Shown here piece after piece: positions 12,695 to 23,012 of a stretch of 64,000 bases of DNA. This stretch comes from Polytrichum commune (Eukaryota > Streptophyta > Polytrichopsida > Polytrichales > Polytrichaceae). Where the stretch lies: positions 40,891,081-40,955,080 of the forward strand of contig OX485809.1 of assembly GCA_950295325.1 (NCBI GenBank), given 5' to 3'. The notes beneath the pieces were generated by a model. That model had not been told where the DNA came from, ran no database searches, and saw only the letters and a program-made list of their open reading frames with translations. Within the stretch, counting starts at the first letter, position 1, and the number at the start of each line of letters is the position of its first letter. The translations under genes were made by a program, and so were the position numbers.

Positions 12695-15600
12695 ATGGCT
12701 ACCATTAGAGCTCACGGATCTTTTGTTCCCTTCATTTTGTCACTTCAAGATGATGGTCATGTCAATATCTCAGAGGATTTGTTTAGTTTGAGATTCAACC
12801 TCCAGATAGGAACCATGTATTTAGAGCAGGAGATGTATTCTGCAGATGGAGAGGTGTATGAAACAATTTTGGTTCAAAAAAACAGAACCAAGTTTGGTTT
12901 TATGTGGATCTTAGGACCTGGTTCATTTAGGGTAATAGGTCTTTCTGAATCTCAGATGTAAGCTTCAACTGTCATCTTGACAAACGAATCCGGTACATCC
13001 ACCGTTCAAATTCCCTATATCGCACCTGTTAAATTTGAACCCACTGATGACCGTGTGTTTGTGCTATCAGATTCGGAAGATGATATTTCTGCATCTGTTG
13101 ATCTTTCAAACACATCGCCGTTTCCATTTAAAAGTCTTCATTCCACTTCTTCACAGCTTCCTATACATGTAGCCAAATCTCTATGCGGTCCTACGTACAA
13201 GAGTTTGGTTCCCCAGCTCTCACCTTCTCAACGTCCTTCACTACACCCTTCACCTTCATCTATAGGGTTGACTATCGTTGATGCTTTGAAGCTTACAAAG
13301 TCTAGAAAAAAATCAAAGTCAGATCTCGCATCCATTGATTTTGATAGTATAGATGTTCATGATGTCAAGTACTTATCATCTTCTTTTAATGGTGATGTTT
13401 TGTTTCTCTTACCCCCTGTGACACTTAAAGCTCCAAGTACGTATGGCCGGTCAATGGACGGCATGGACAAGATGTGCGACGGTCACCCTTGGTGTACCAC
13501 CAAAACCACCAATATCCAAAATAATTTTGGATTGTCCTTCCGGCGCTCCACTTGTGCTGGTCATCTCCAATGTCCTAATGACTACTGTAATTATATGAAT
13601 CGCAATGGGGGCCTCCGGAACAACACTGAATGGGCCGGTTCAACTCCTCTCCCATTTGCTGTGGGTAATGTTCCTCCTTCTAGGTCCACTGTCGAGTGTA
13701 AGGTATGTCGTTCCACACCTGTGTGCATTGCTTTATATCATGCTCGAATCCTATACATTCATTCCACATATGTTGGAATGTCCAGGGCTTGCATTCATAT
13801 TGGTGTACATGATCACCCTGTGGCCAATGGCACATGCCGTGAGTCATTGGACATGGCATACCAGTGCGTTGCAAATGAAGTATTGAAAACACCCACAGCC
13901 AAAAATTCAGCCATAGTTATGGCAGCAAGCAAACAATTCTTGGCCGATTATCTTCTCAAATCTCCCGCAAATGTCGAAGGCCATCACTTGGTTGGTTCAT
14001 CCCTAGAGGTCGTCATGGACAAATTCAGCACTCTTACGTCCCCGAATTGTCGTAACTTTGTATCCGGATCAAAGCGTTTTTTGCGTAGTGGAATGGGAAC
14101 TATGGATAGTATTATGGCACTCAAAGACCACTCTGCTTTCAAGTTCGTCCATGGTAGTCGGTTTCCAGGGCAGTCAAAGGACAAAATGTTTGTTTTCAAG
14201 ATGTCTGTAGACCTTCCAGATAGTGGTGTGGAGCTTGTGAAGAAGATGCAAGTCGGTGGGGACATGGAGAATTCATGGATTATGTTTGACCATGTCAAAC
14301 GTTTGAAGGACTGGACGACCATGGCTTGCCATGTGTACGACAGTTGACTATTGCGTGTTGTGACATGCAATCTGAAGATGGTGCAGCACAAATTCTCTTT
14401 TGGGAAAATTTGAATAATGTCATGACAGAAAATGGTGTACCAAACGTAAACTTCAAAGGGTTTATGGCTGATAGTGCTCAAACTAATTGGAATGCGGTGA
14501 GGGCGATTTACGGGGATGGTGATCCAAGTCTACTCATGGTTGCACGTGAGCGTACATGTCTTTTCCATTGGTCTGCGAGCTTGGATAAGGTGACCCAAAA
14601 GTATATCAAACTATCCTTGCAGTTTCAACACAAGCAAATATGCAAGGATTACAAAAACGCAAAAACGATGGACGACGCCGAGACTAAGTATCATGTGATT
14701 CGTTCTTGGTGGTTGTCATCCGGAGCTGCCTCAGAAGAATGCATCTTTGGCCTTTCAGAGTGGTTGGGTTTTTGGCACTTTCGTTACAGACAATAGGATG
14801 GTCATATGCTATTTGTAAGTACATATCAAATTTTATTTTTCAATGTCATTCATTTTTTTTCCACTGTTATATATATCTTCTATTTTTTTATCCTCATATT
14901 TATGTGTTGTTCATAGGATATGACAATAGAAGAATGTGCGGAAATGCCAACATGCAACCTTGCAGAGACTGTACACAACAAATGGCTCCAACAGTCCGGC
15001 AACAAGATGACTTGTTTATATGAAGCTACAGTGGACGACATGATTCGTGCCTTCATGCAAATTGCAAATTACCGGACATGGTTGAAAGGGGGGTCTGATG
15101 GTAAAGGTCCTGATTCGGCATCCTTGAAACTCAAAGCGGCTAGCAGGTGTGGAGATCCAAAAATGTTGGCCGATGCCATGAAGTCTTATCCAGGGGCAAA
15201 AGACGTCAACACGAGAAATTGTGCATTGGAAGGGTCAGAGCTCTTTGGTTCCACCAAACGCAAACTCAACCTACCACCGGGTGCTGATTGTGACTCTTAT
15301 CGACCCGACAAAGTGAACTATTCCATTCCTCGTCCCAACACCCGAGCAATTCGTCAACGCAGAGGAATCGTTGAGTTCTGCAATTCATGGTGTGGCTCAT
15401 ACTACATCCGTGTTAGAGACTGATTGTCTTGCTTCTAAGTGGCACATTGCAAGATTGCCACCCAACTCAGCCAAACGTTGTTGAGCACTGTAGGCCATTA
15501 CATGGACTATGTGCAATGCCAAAGTCGGGACTGGGAAACATGGCATACCTGCTCCAACATACAAAGGGCTCAGGAAGGAATTTCGCTCTCCCAACAATGT

Positions 15601-16281
15601 GGAGTATGAATTTTGGTTTTGTCCTGACGACATCAAACGTTGTGTGAGTGGCAGTAAGAAGAAATATGTGTTGGATTGGCCTATAGTACCCAACACGTGG
15701 CCAGTGAAGATAGGTACCAATCTATCGAGAGAGGAGGTTTTGGCACTTGAAGATGCTGGATTTCAACTACAGCAGAGGGAGGCATTGTCTCCTCGTCGTA
15801 GGCTTTCAACAATCGCAACTCTTCCCATCCCTCGCTCGCATTTTTCTATGCCACCAAATCCAGACGCCCACCCTACATTCAGATTTGGGAAGACAGTTCG
15901 TCGTAATCCAACAGCACCTCTGGCGGATCACAAACACAAATGGGAGAGCGCCGACTCATGAAAGGTTACTATGTGGTTGGGGTCACTGCCATTCCATATC
16001 CGGGCTTTGGAGTGATAATCAACATTGTCTCTAAGCAGGATATCACCTACCATGTCACAATTGGCGATATCCCGCATTGCACATGTCCAGATTTCATGAA
16101 AATGTCCTCTCATGCATTGGGAAAAAAAGGAAAATGGGTGTATTGTAAACATCTTTATTATGTGTTTAGATTTTTGTGCAAGGTGGATTACGAGAGTGAC
16201 AAGTTCATTCATGCACCTACATATACCTATAATGAGGTCATGCGACTACTTGAACTTGCTGGTATTGTAGAATGTGAGTAG
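12695..16281 (+). pseudogene. MULE-type transposase with SWIM zinc finger, decayed
   Basis: The start ATG at 12695 sits in a good context (CTCCATGGCT). Reading pieces are 12695-12961, 12977-14347, 14326-14796, 14917-15423, 15509-15961 and 15940-16281. An in-frame TAA at 12959 and a TGA near 15488 interrupt it, and frameshifts fall near 14335, 15400 and 15950. One intron (14815-14916, GTAAGT...TTCATAG) is present, with a TAG just before it. The N-terminal part has an acidic stretch (LSDSEDD). Next comes a Cys/His-rich region (CAGHLQCPNDYC, CKVCRSTPVC, HDHP) reminiscent of WRKY-GCM1 zinc fingers. The catalytic core has GFMADSAQTNW followed by RTCLFHW, the D and C..H signature of MULE transposases. 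The C-terminus has CTCPDF...WVYCKHLYYVF, a SWIM CxCx(n)CxH finger. Full length would be about 1,100 residues. Superfamily call is firm; sub-family is not. Confidence 0.8.
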
Positions 16282-16975
16282 TATTGCAAGTGTTCTATTA
16301 AGCAACATATATTTGAATGTCAATAAATGATATGTTTTGGTTTGGATTATTATAATAAAAATTAGCAGTGGACTGAAAGTATTTCAAATGATTCAGTAAC
16401 TTCATTTTTATTTAGACTGCGACCCAACCATGTGTGGTTTGATTGATTCACACGGATAAATAATAACACATTTCTAAAAATAAAAAATAATTAAGAAGAT
16501 TCTACGCATATCCGCGTAGTAACGTCTTCTTGGTATCCGCCTATAGATTATTTCTGCTTTATCACTAGCTCAATTTGGGATAGCACCAGTCAATGTAACC
16601 AACCGGATTCGAACCCGGGTTGATCCAGACCTAATACCAGTCTCTTACACAACTCGCATCCACAGGCGGATGTCTCAGAACCTAGTAGCTACCTACATAT
16701 TCACTATTTCTAATATATAATTTTCTTTCTTTTGTAGATTATGGGCCTTTATTCAACCCGTGAGCAGTTTGAGTGGCTCACAATTATGGCACCGACATAT
16801 ATGTATAATGAGGTTATGCACCTACTTGAATTTGCTGGTGTTGTAGAATGTGAGTAGTTGTACAAGTGCTAGTTGTAGCTACATGTATAAGGATGTCAAT
16901 ATATGACATGTATTGGTTTGAATTATTATAATAAAAATCAGCAATGGATTGAAAGTGTTCTAAATGATCCATGGA
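16214..16975 (+). repeat. Duplicated 3' end of the transposase gene
   Basis: The last coding bases and 3' flank at about 16214-16395 recur at about 16786-16975 with roughly 80-85% identity. Both copies include TATAATGAGGT and the in-frame GTAGAATGTGAGTAG ending. The second copy has no transposase body in front of it. A tRNA-like SINE candidate lies between them. This looks like a partial tandem duplication within the element. Confidence 0.75.
16490..16665 (-). mobile_element. tRNA-derived SINE candidate
   Basis: On the minus strand a B-box-like GGTTCGAATCC lies at 16605-16615 and an A-box-like GCGAGTTGTGTAAGAG at about 16643-16657, with tRNA-like spacing. The rest does not fold as a tRNA, so a true tRNA gene is unlikely. 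Downstream lies a short hairpin (CTACGCATATCCGCGTAG, about 16501-16518) and then a T-rich tail, as in several plant SINEs. No target duplication was confirmed. Confidence 0.5.
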
Positions 16976-17102
16976 AATAGGGCCCTTTCACTTGTGCTTC
17001 ATTTAAAATATTGGCAATTTATAATTGAAAATATGCAATTAATTTGTCAAAAATTTGGTTGTAAACCCTAAACCCGTGTGTCTTTACTAAATTTGGATTC
17101 AT

Positions 17103-17174
17103 TGCTCATATGTTACTGCTCATTGCTCATGTGTTACTGCTCACCGCTCACCGCTCACTGCTCATCGCTCATAA
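17103..17174 (-). repeat. Right subterminal heptamer array (inverted)
   Basis: Eight units of TGCTCAT, CGCTCAC and similar, the reverse complement of the left GTGAGCG array. Two GTTAC-ending spacers interrupt it, and AAGATAGC follows, matching the GCTATCTT block beside the left array. Its distance from the right end (about 950 bp) is larger than on the left. A later insertion near the right end could explain this. Confidence 0.75.
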
Positions 17175-17439
17175 GATAGCTTCCCTCAAGGCAAGAGAGG
17201 TGGTTTGGTAGGAAAAGGCAAGGGCCCATGCCAAAGAAATACCATTTCAATAAAATTTTAATTAATCTACCTTTTAAGCACCTTAATTATACCATAGCCC
17301 ATGAGACATACCAACACTACCTTGCCCTACCCCTTAAACCGGCTCACACGTGTTTCACCAAACAACGCGGGACATCTAGAACTCAAGAATTCAAGTGCAG
17401 ATTTGTTTTTTTGGTCTACCAAATGCAATGTTTGGAATT
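17103..17439. other. Right subterminal part of the large transposon, non-coding
   Basis: Besides the heptamer array this part shows no gene. The remaining sub-terminal stretch up to 18124 is also non-coding. It contains a second hairpin near the right end (ACCATGAACTCGT and its complement, about 18050-18104). Confidence 0.5.
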
Positions 17440-17508
17440 TTGGGGCTTGTAATATACCGTTGGAAAGGTCTTGAAACTACCTTTCCAACGGTATATTACA
17501 AGCCCCAA
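17440..17508. repeat. Perfect 30-bp stem hairpin
   Basis: Bases 17440-17469 and 17479-17508 are exact reverse complements around a 9-base loop. The arms contain GGCTTGTAATATACCGTTGG. A perfect palindrome of this size is either a recent foldback insertion or a small-RNA precursor. The phrase ATATACCGTTGGAA also occurs once near 11026 in the same element. Confidence 0.9.
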
Positions 17509-18124
17509 TATGCTCACAAAATGCAGTTTCAAAACAAAAAACAAAAATCTGTAGTGGTTAAGTGACTGTAGATCAGGGTAGTCAAAAGAAGTGCAATGGG
17601 AAATCTTCTAACATTAATTATCAAAGAATTGAAAATTAGTGTTGAGCAAGGTAGGGTGGTAACAACATTAAATATAATCAAACACTAAATATCCTATTTA
17701 GTGTAGTGACAACATAAGGTACATGTCACATGCATGTAAATTACATTGAGCATGTACAAATTAAATTGCTCATTTTATTTTATTTAAAAAAAATTGTTGT
17801 GAGAAGATTTGCAAGCCACATCTTCGACACATTTAACAAGAAGTGAAGACAAGTGAAGCCCAAGAGAAGACAAGGAATGATCAAACTTAAATTTTTTTCA
17901 AAATTGCCCTTTTTGGGCATGTATTCCAAAAATCAACACCTTCACTTTTTGGTGTGTGGTCATTCCTCTTGGTCCACATTCAGTTTACACCTAGTGAGGG
18001 GCCCAACGGCTTTGTAAATCATTTTTTTAAGAACTCGGACCATGAAATGTAGACCATGAACTCGTACCGCGGAATAAGGCATCTTCCGTGGGACGAGTTC
18101 ATGGTCTATGGTGTAAACCGCCCC

Positions 18125-19855
18125 TAACATCACTACCTTAACCTATCTTGGAGGTTCATACTCCTTGATTGCCGGTTGCAAGTGGCACCATTTTTCGGGC
18201 CCCAACACCCCCCAACCAATTGACCCCCTCTCACAAGCGTATATCATAGAGGCCATTGTGGCGTCCACATGGACTACAATCTAGACCCTGATGGAACTAT
18301 CAAATCAAAACCTATGTACCTATGCCACTGGAAAGGCTAACCTGACTTGGTAGACTCATGGGAACATGAAGAAAATTTCTTTGGTAGTCACAATGATTAA
18401 GACCCCACCCATAACATACACCTCCTCGCCAAATACTATACCCAAACCACACACTATCACCAACACAAAATACATCACCAACACTACCTACAACCTTAAA
18501 ACCAAAGACACATGTTTTGTTTGAAAACCAATACACCTTCCACACATCCACCTTAACACCGCACACTGTAACCTTGACATAGATACAAACAACAGAACAC
18601 ATGTCCTCCACATTTCTCCCCACATAACATGCCTCCACACATCCACCAACTCCACCCTCCATGAATATTTTGCCATACACATCCAATGGCTCGGGTACCA
18701 ATACCAACAACACCACAACCCCTCAATCCTCCCAACACTAGAGCTCCTCCCCATGACTTCATAACAAAACTGACATGGCTCCCCCAACGATATGCATAAG
18801 ATCTACCCTCCCACCCCCTTACCATTTAGACATGCCTTACTCACAACACTATACACCCCTTCCATACTAGCATTCCTCATAGTCTCATTCTCATTCACCC
18901 ACTCATACTATTCTAGCCCATTTACATGTCCCCTTGAACTTCACAACTACCCCCCCCCCCCTTCCCCCCTACCCACGAGATGCAATCTTTGTTACCCATG
19001 GCAACACCTACTCCATTAAGTGGGTGGGGGAGAGGCCTAGCCCACCCACTGCATTCAGAAACAACAATAGAAGCACTACAGTGGGCCATAATGGCGGCAC
19101 ACACAAACCCTAAGGCCCTTACCGTTCTCATCCTACCACACAGAGATTGGTACAACAAAAGACACCCCTTCACCGGCCCTCATCCAAACATCTATGTACT
19201 TACCCTCCTCAATCCACACGTCCTCATATACTCCCCCCTCCCCCAAATAGGTTTCACGGCACACCTAACATAACCAAATGCAAAATTGTCATTATCCTAT
19301 GTCTACACCAATTTTGGAGACTTTCCATTATCTCCATTTTGCCAAAAGATTCAAATATTGCCTCGAAGCCGCACTATACCCCTCACCCAAAACCCTAACC
19401 CAATAAACACATCCACCAAGGTCAATCTATTCAAGAAATGGAAACACACTCCACCCCATCCTATACTTTAAACACCCCCCTTCCCCCTCCTAATCTCGTC
19501 TTACACAACCACAATCAAAATATCCCACCACACACCTATTAAACTTACAACTCTTTCACTCTCCCTTGACAAGGCGATGAAGGCATCATCACGCTAGGAG
19601 TCTACCACCATGTTGGCACCATCCAACATGCCTATAGACTCCCCAAATGACAAAATATTTTACATGCAGAATCACACAACCATCTATATAGCCCTGCACT
19701 TCAATAAAGACAACACCACACATTGATATATCTTCACAAACAACCTCAACTCTATCTATTACTTGGTATAATTGTATTTACTTATACAAGTCATAATCTA
19801 ATGACTATCACAACACACATCCCCCCTCGCACTCAAAAAAATCCACGCACACTCT
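18125..19855. other. AC-skewed tract, decayed and unclassified
   Basis: The + strand is strongly enriched in A and C, with few G, over about 1.5 kb. This gives long but meaningless minus-strand frames rich in Val, Gly and Cys. One plus-strand piece near 19040-19200 (EALQWAIMAAHT, LTVLILPH) looks more like decayed protein, but I do not recognise it. The same composition resumes at 24344-25560, so the tract was split by the element at 19865. Confidence 0.4.
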
Positions 19856-20252
19856 GGATTAATACCCAGGGAGTGCACTGTTCACACGGGTAGGTCACTT
19901 AGTGCATTTTAAAAACGACGTGCGGCATAATATAGAGAGGATTAAAATCATTTGAAATAAAAATTATAAAGGAATTCCAAATAATGAAGGGGCCATTAAA
20001 TTGAGACAATCCCATTATAAGTAAGTTAGATGGACATAAAACGTGGGCCATTATTTTTTTTGTAAAATTAATATAGGGGCTGAAGACAAGGATCCTAGAA
20101 GGTATGTTTAGTATGATATGTAAATGGGTTTAGGATTCACGGGGATGGATGATAATTGGGATTTCCGTCTGTCCAAAATTGGATGAAAAGGGAACGGGCT
20201 GTCGTTGGGGTCGTCTTCCCCACACCCGTTTGCATATGGCTAGGGTTTCAAT

Positions 20253-20843
20253 TTGCTTTGCGTTTTTGTCCATTTTCATCATGAAGTGCTCACACACTCA
20301 CCGGATAACCATGATAATTGTCTTCAAGCAGGATCTTCATGTGGGTCAAGTCTGTTATGCAGAGGATCAGACTGTGGGGTGCATTTTGTCCAACGAAGCA
20401 CAATAAGGCTATCGTCAACTATAAGATCCGCTGCCAAACAAAAAAAGGGACGTTCAAGTAATGTTAATAAAGCTGGAAATGCTACTAACATATTGAACGG
20501 AATAGATGAGGGGTCATGGTGGGTGGGCAGGGTGCAAGCTATGCGGCGTCGCAATGGGAAACAATATGGAGTATTGAGGTAGGCGGTTGACCTCCTTGCC
20601 CGAACAAAGGAATCAGGGAGGAGAAATCCTAACAATCCTCATATTGAAGTAATGTTGCAATATTATAGAAAACATCTTGGCCGTGATCAGTTTAAATATG
20701 ATCACACATATAGCCAATGGATTGATATAGATTGTGTTATATCTACTATGACCATGAGCTACAATTCTACAAACGAAGTATACACTCTAGACATGAATGA
20801 TTCAGAGCAGCTGTCCAAGTTTGTGACAAACCAAAGTATATAG
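20253..20843 (+). pseudogene. Decayed coding fragment inside the hAT-like element
   Basis: One frame is open across 20253-20843 except for a TAG at 20580. It has normal-looking composition: GSWWVGRVQAMRRRNGKQYG early, then RKHLGRDQFKYDHTYSQWID and VYTLDMND. A frameshift near 20400 joins it to an upstream frame (QDLHVGQVCYAEDQ). The WWVGRV..MRR piece resembles chromatin-reader (Tudor/BAH-like) beginnings, but that is only an impression. I do not recognise the family. The shorter sister copy at 23013 lacks this part. Confidence 0.45.
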
Positions 20844-22352
20844 GATTTAGTACCAAGCTTGGATCATCTTCGACTGCTTCTTACAATGTAAGTATTCAAC
20901 CTTACAACATGTTAGAGTTTAAAGATTGACATTTCTTAAGAAATTTTTTATGATTGATGAAATGTTATATAAAATGGGGGTTTAGGTATTTTGAATTCAA
21001 GGTTTTTGTATGTTCACTGCAATGCATTAAACCCTAAATGTTGAACATTGGATTAAGGAATTACTACATTTTAGTGGTGAATTATTGCATTTTGTCATTG
21101 CTTCGCTTCACTGTGAACAACTAGGTTTATTGCAATGTTGGTAGAGCCTCGAAGCAGGATACAGCAAAAAAAGGAATTTGGGAATTAGGATCAAGAGCAA
21201 CAAAGATGCGCTTCGCGCTTCAATGATGAATCATTACATTTTAGTGGTGAATTATAACATTTGAGTGAATTTATGAATTATTATGTTCATAAGCACTCAC
21301 CTTCTAGATCATGCGCTTGATGTCTTTGGCAACTGGGTGTTGAGTCGCTGCCACGCCAGCAGGAATGGGATCGCGTAGATCCCACAGACGAGGACCGCGC
21401 TAGTTTTATGAAGCTTCTTCCCCATTTGGCCGTCATCCATAGCTTTGCCAAAGAATTTGTAGGGAGGATAGTGGAATTCACAGCTTTCCGACTAAACCAC
21501 TGCCATTCTTCCCATTTTTTGATGAGTTTGGGTCAGCATTTTGTAAACCGCATGTTGTGTTTGTGAACACACGGACATTTTTCCTCTGTTTCCACCCTTA
21601 CCTTATTTGTGGTGTACTTGGGGTTATTTTGTACGCGCTATAACATTGTGACTCCACCCTAAATCATAAATTCTAAACCCGCTTTACTATGCTCTATGTT
21701 TTTGGTCACTTGCATTGCAATGACCGCTATGGTATTTGTGTTGCCATCTCCTATGTATTTTCATCATACAATGTTTGCAATGGTATTACTTTGCTATGGT
21801 CTCCTATGTGTTTTCTTCATAACTTTGTTTGCAATGGTATTATTGTTTGCACCCTTCTTTGTTTTCATGCTTTCCCTCAACACTCGTCAATTGCATTAGG
21901 AAGTAGATTAGCTTTTATTACTTAAAAGGAATATAGAGTACAAAAAATTACAGTGACTTGGACAATATAAGTAATGAAAGGGTGCAAACAAATGGGCCAT
22001 TTTTGAAATATAAGTAATTATAGGGAGGCTTTAATTCAACCCTTGAAGGTAAATAGCCCCAAAACAAAAAACCCCTAGCCGCACGTGGTGCACAAAAATG
22101 CCTTAGAGTGACCTACCCGTGGGAGCACTGTCATGACATTCACGAATAGTATGATCAAGTATGGCTTTTTGTTTTTAAAAATCATGAAGGGTGGCTTGTT
22201 TAATGCAATTTATTTAGCCAAATAGGCAAACCACCGTCATCACTCCTAGCCCATCAAAATCCACATATGCATGCTTCACATAATCGTCTCCAATTAGATG
22301 TCCTAGAACTCTCCTTTGTTCATTTTGATGAAGAAATATGTTTGTCAACATT

Positions 22353-23012
22353 TCAAATTGTTTCTTCATTTAGGTCACAATGAAGAACATTCCTACCGAG
22401 TTCCCCCATGTGAAACCCAATTTTTGTGTTTAATGTAGATGTGTCTAGATGCACTAGCCATTGATTTCCAATATGGGCTCTATCAACTATGCTAAAGTGT
22501 GCCATGAATTTTCCAATCCAATCTAAAATCAACAAACTCAACAAAGGGCTTCGTGTAACAAGGTCAACAAAATGTGGATTGACAAAACATTGCCAAGATT
22601 GCATGTTAATGAGCATGTTTATTTTATTATGCTTGATATTCTCTTAGGCATTGTTCAAAGCTAAACTAATTTTGTTTAAAGACACAAAATGAAACCACCA
22701 CTTATGAGTACATAATTCAGAGATTTCATCAATTTTGAATTTCATCATCACCTTCCTTATCCTCTCCACTTCAACTTTAGGAAAACTAAATGTTCACCCA
22801 TCAACTAATACATAGCGGCAAAAAACTCCCACATATTACACTTACCTCTTCATGTTTATCCACATGCACGCCTCTAGTTGTGGACACAACCAACTTATTT
22901 TTTCTTCTTTTATATCCTTGTTGAACCACCCTGTAACATCTGCCATGTTTTTGTCATATTCATCATCTTCTTTCTCTTTGTCCATGCCGTTGTCTTCTTT
23001 CTTTGAGTCCAT
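22353..23012 (-). pseudogene. Gene fragment between the two hAT-like copies
   Basis: On the minus strand an ATG at 23012 opens a charged N-terminus (KEDNGMDKEKEDDEYDKN) ending MWINMKR before a GTAAGT-type donor near 22840. Later frames read HKWWFHFVSLNKIS and, at 22616-22353, IGNQWLVHLDTSTLNTKIGF. Composition is protein-like, but there is at least one in-frame stop and no recognisable family. Its position between two transposon copies suggests capture. Confidence 0.4.

Larger units (their letters stand above)
4682..18124. mobile_element. Fossil 13.4-kb TIR DNA transposon with two divergent genes
   Basis: The left end reads GGGGCGGTTTACAC at 4682-4695 and the right end is its reverse complement at 18111-18124. 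The similarity continues inward (ATGG..CATGAA), about 23 of 27 positions. TAA flanks both ends (4679-4681 and 18125-18127), as a 3-bp target duplication would. Arrays of a GTGAGCG-like heptamer lie near both ends in opposite orientation, next to a shared GCTATCTT block. Inside are a decayed SWIM/MULE-type transposase gene (+) and a decayed ParB-like/methyltransferase-like gene (-), transcribed away from each other. A 3-bp TAA duplication is typical of PIF/Harbinger, whereas MULE elements usually make 8-11 bp, so ends and transposase disagree. Either the family is unusual or the TAA match is chance. Both genes carry several stops and frameshifts, so this copy is dead. Confidence 0.7.

Noticed and set aside
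13984-14481. 165-codon antisense frame
   Set aside because: Mirror of the transposase coding sequence, which has the recognisable MULE motifs on the plus strand.
16600-16660. tRNA gene
   Set aside because: A- and B-box-like sequences are present but no acceptor stem or anticodon arm can be formed; better explained as a SINE head.
18312-18825. Minus-strand open frames of 90-134 codons
   Set aside because: They arise from the lack of G on the plus strand in an AC-rich tract; the peptides are Val/Gly/Cys-rich and show no domain.
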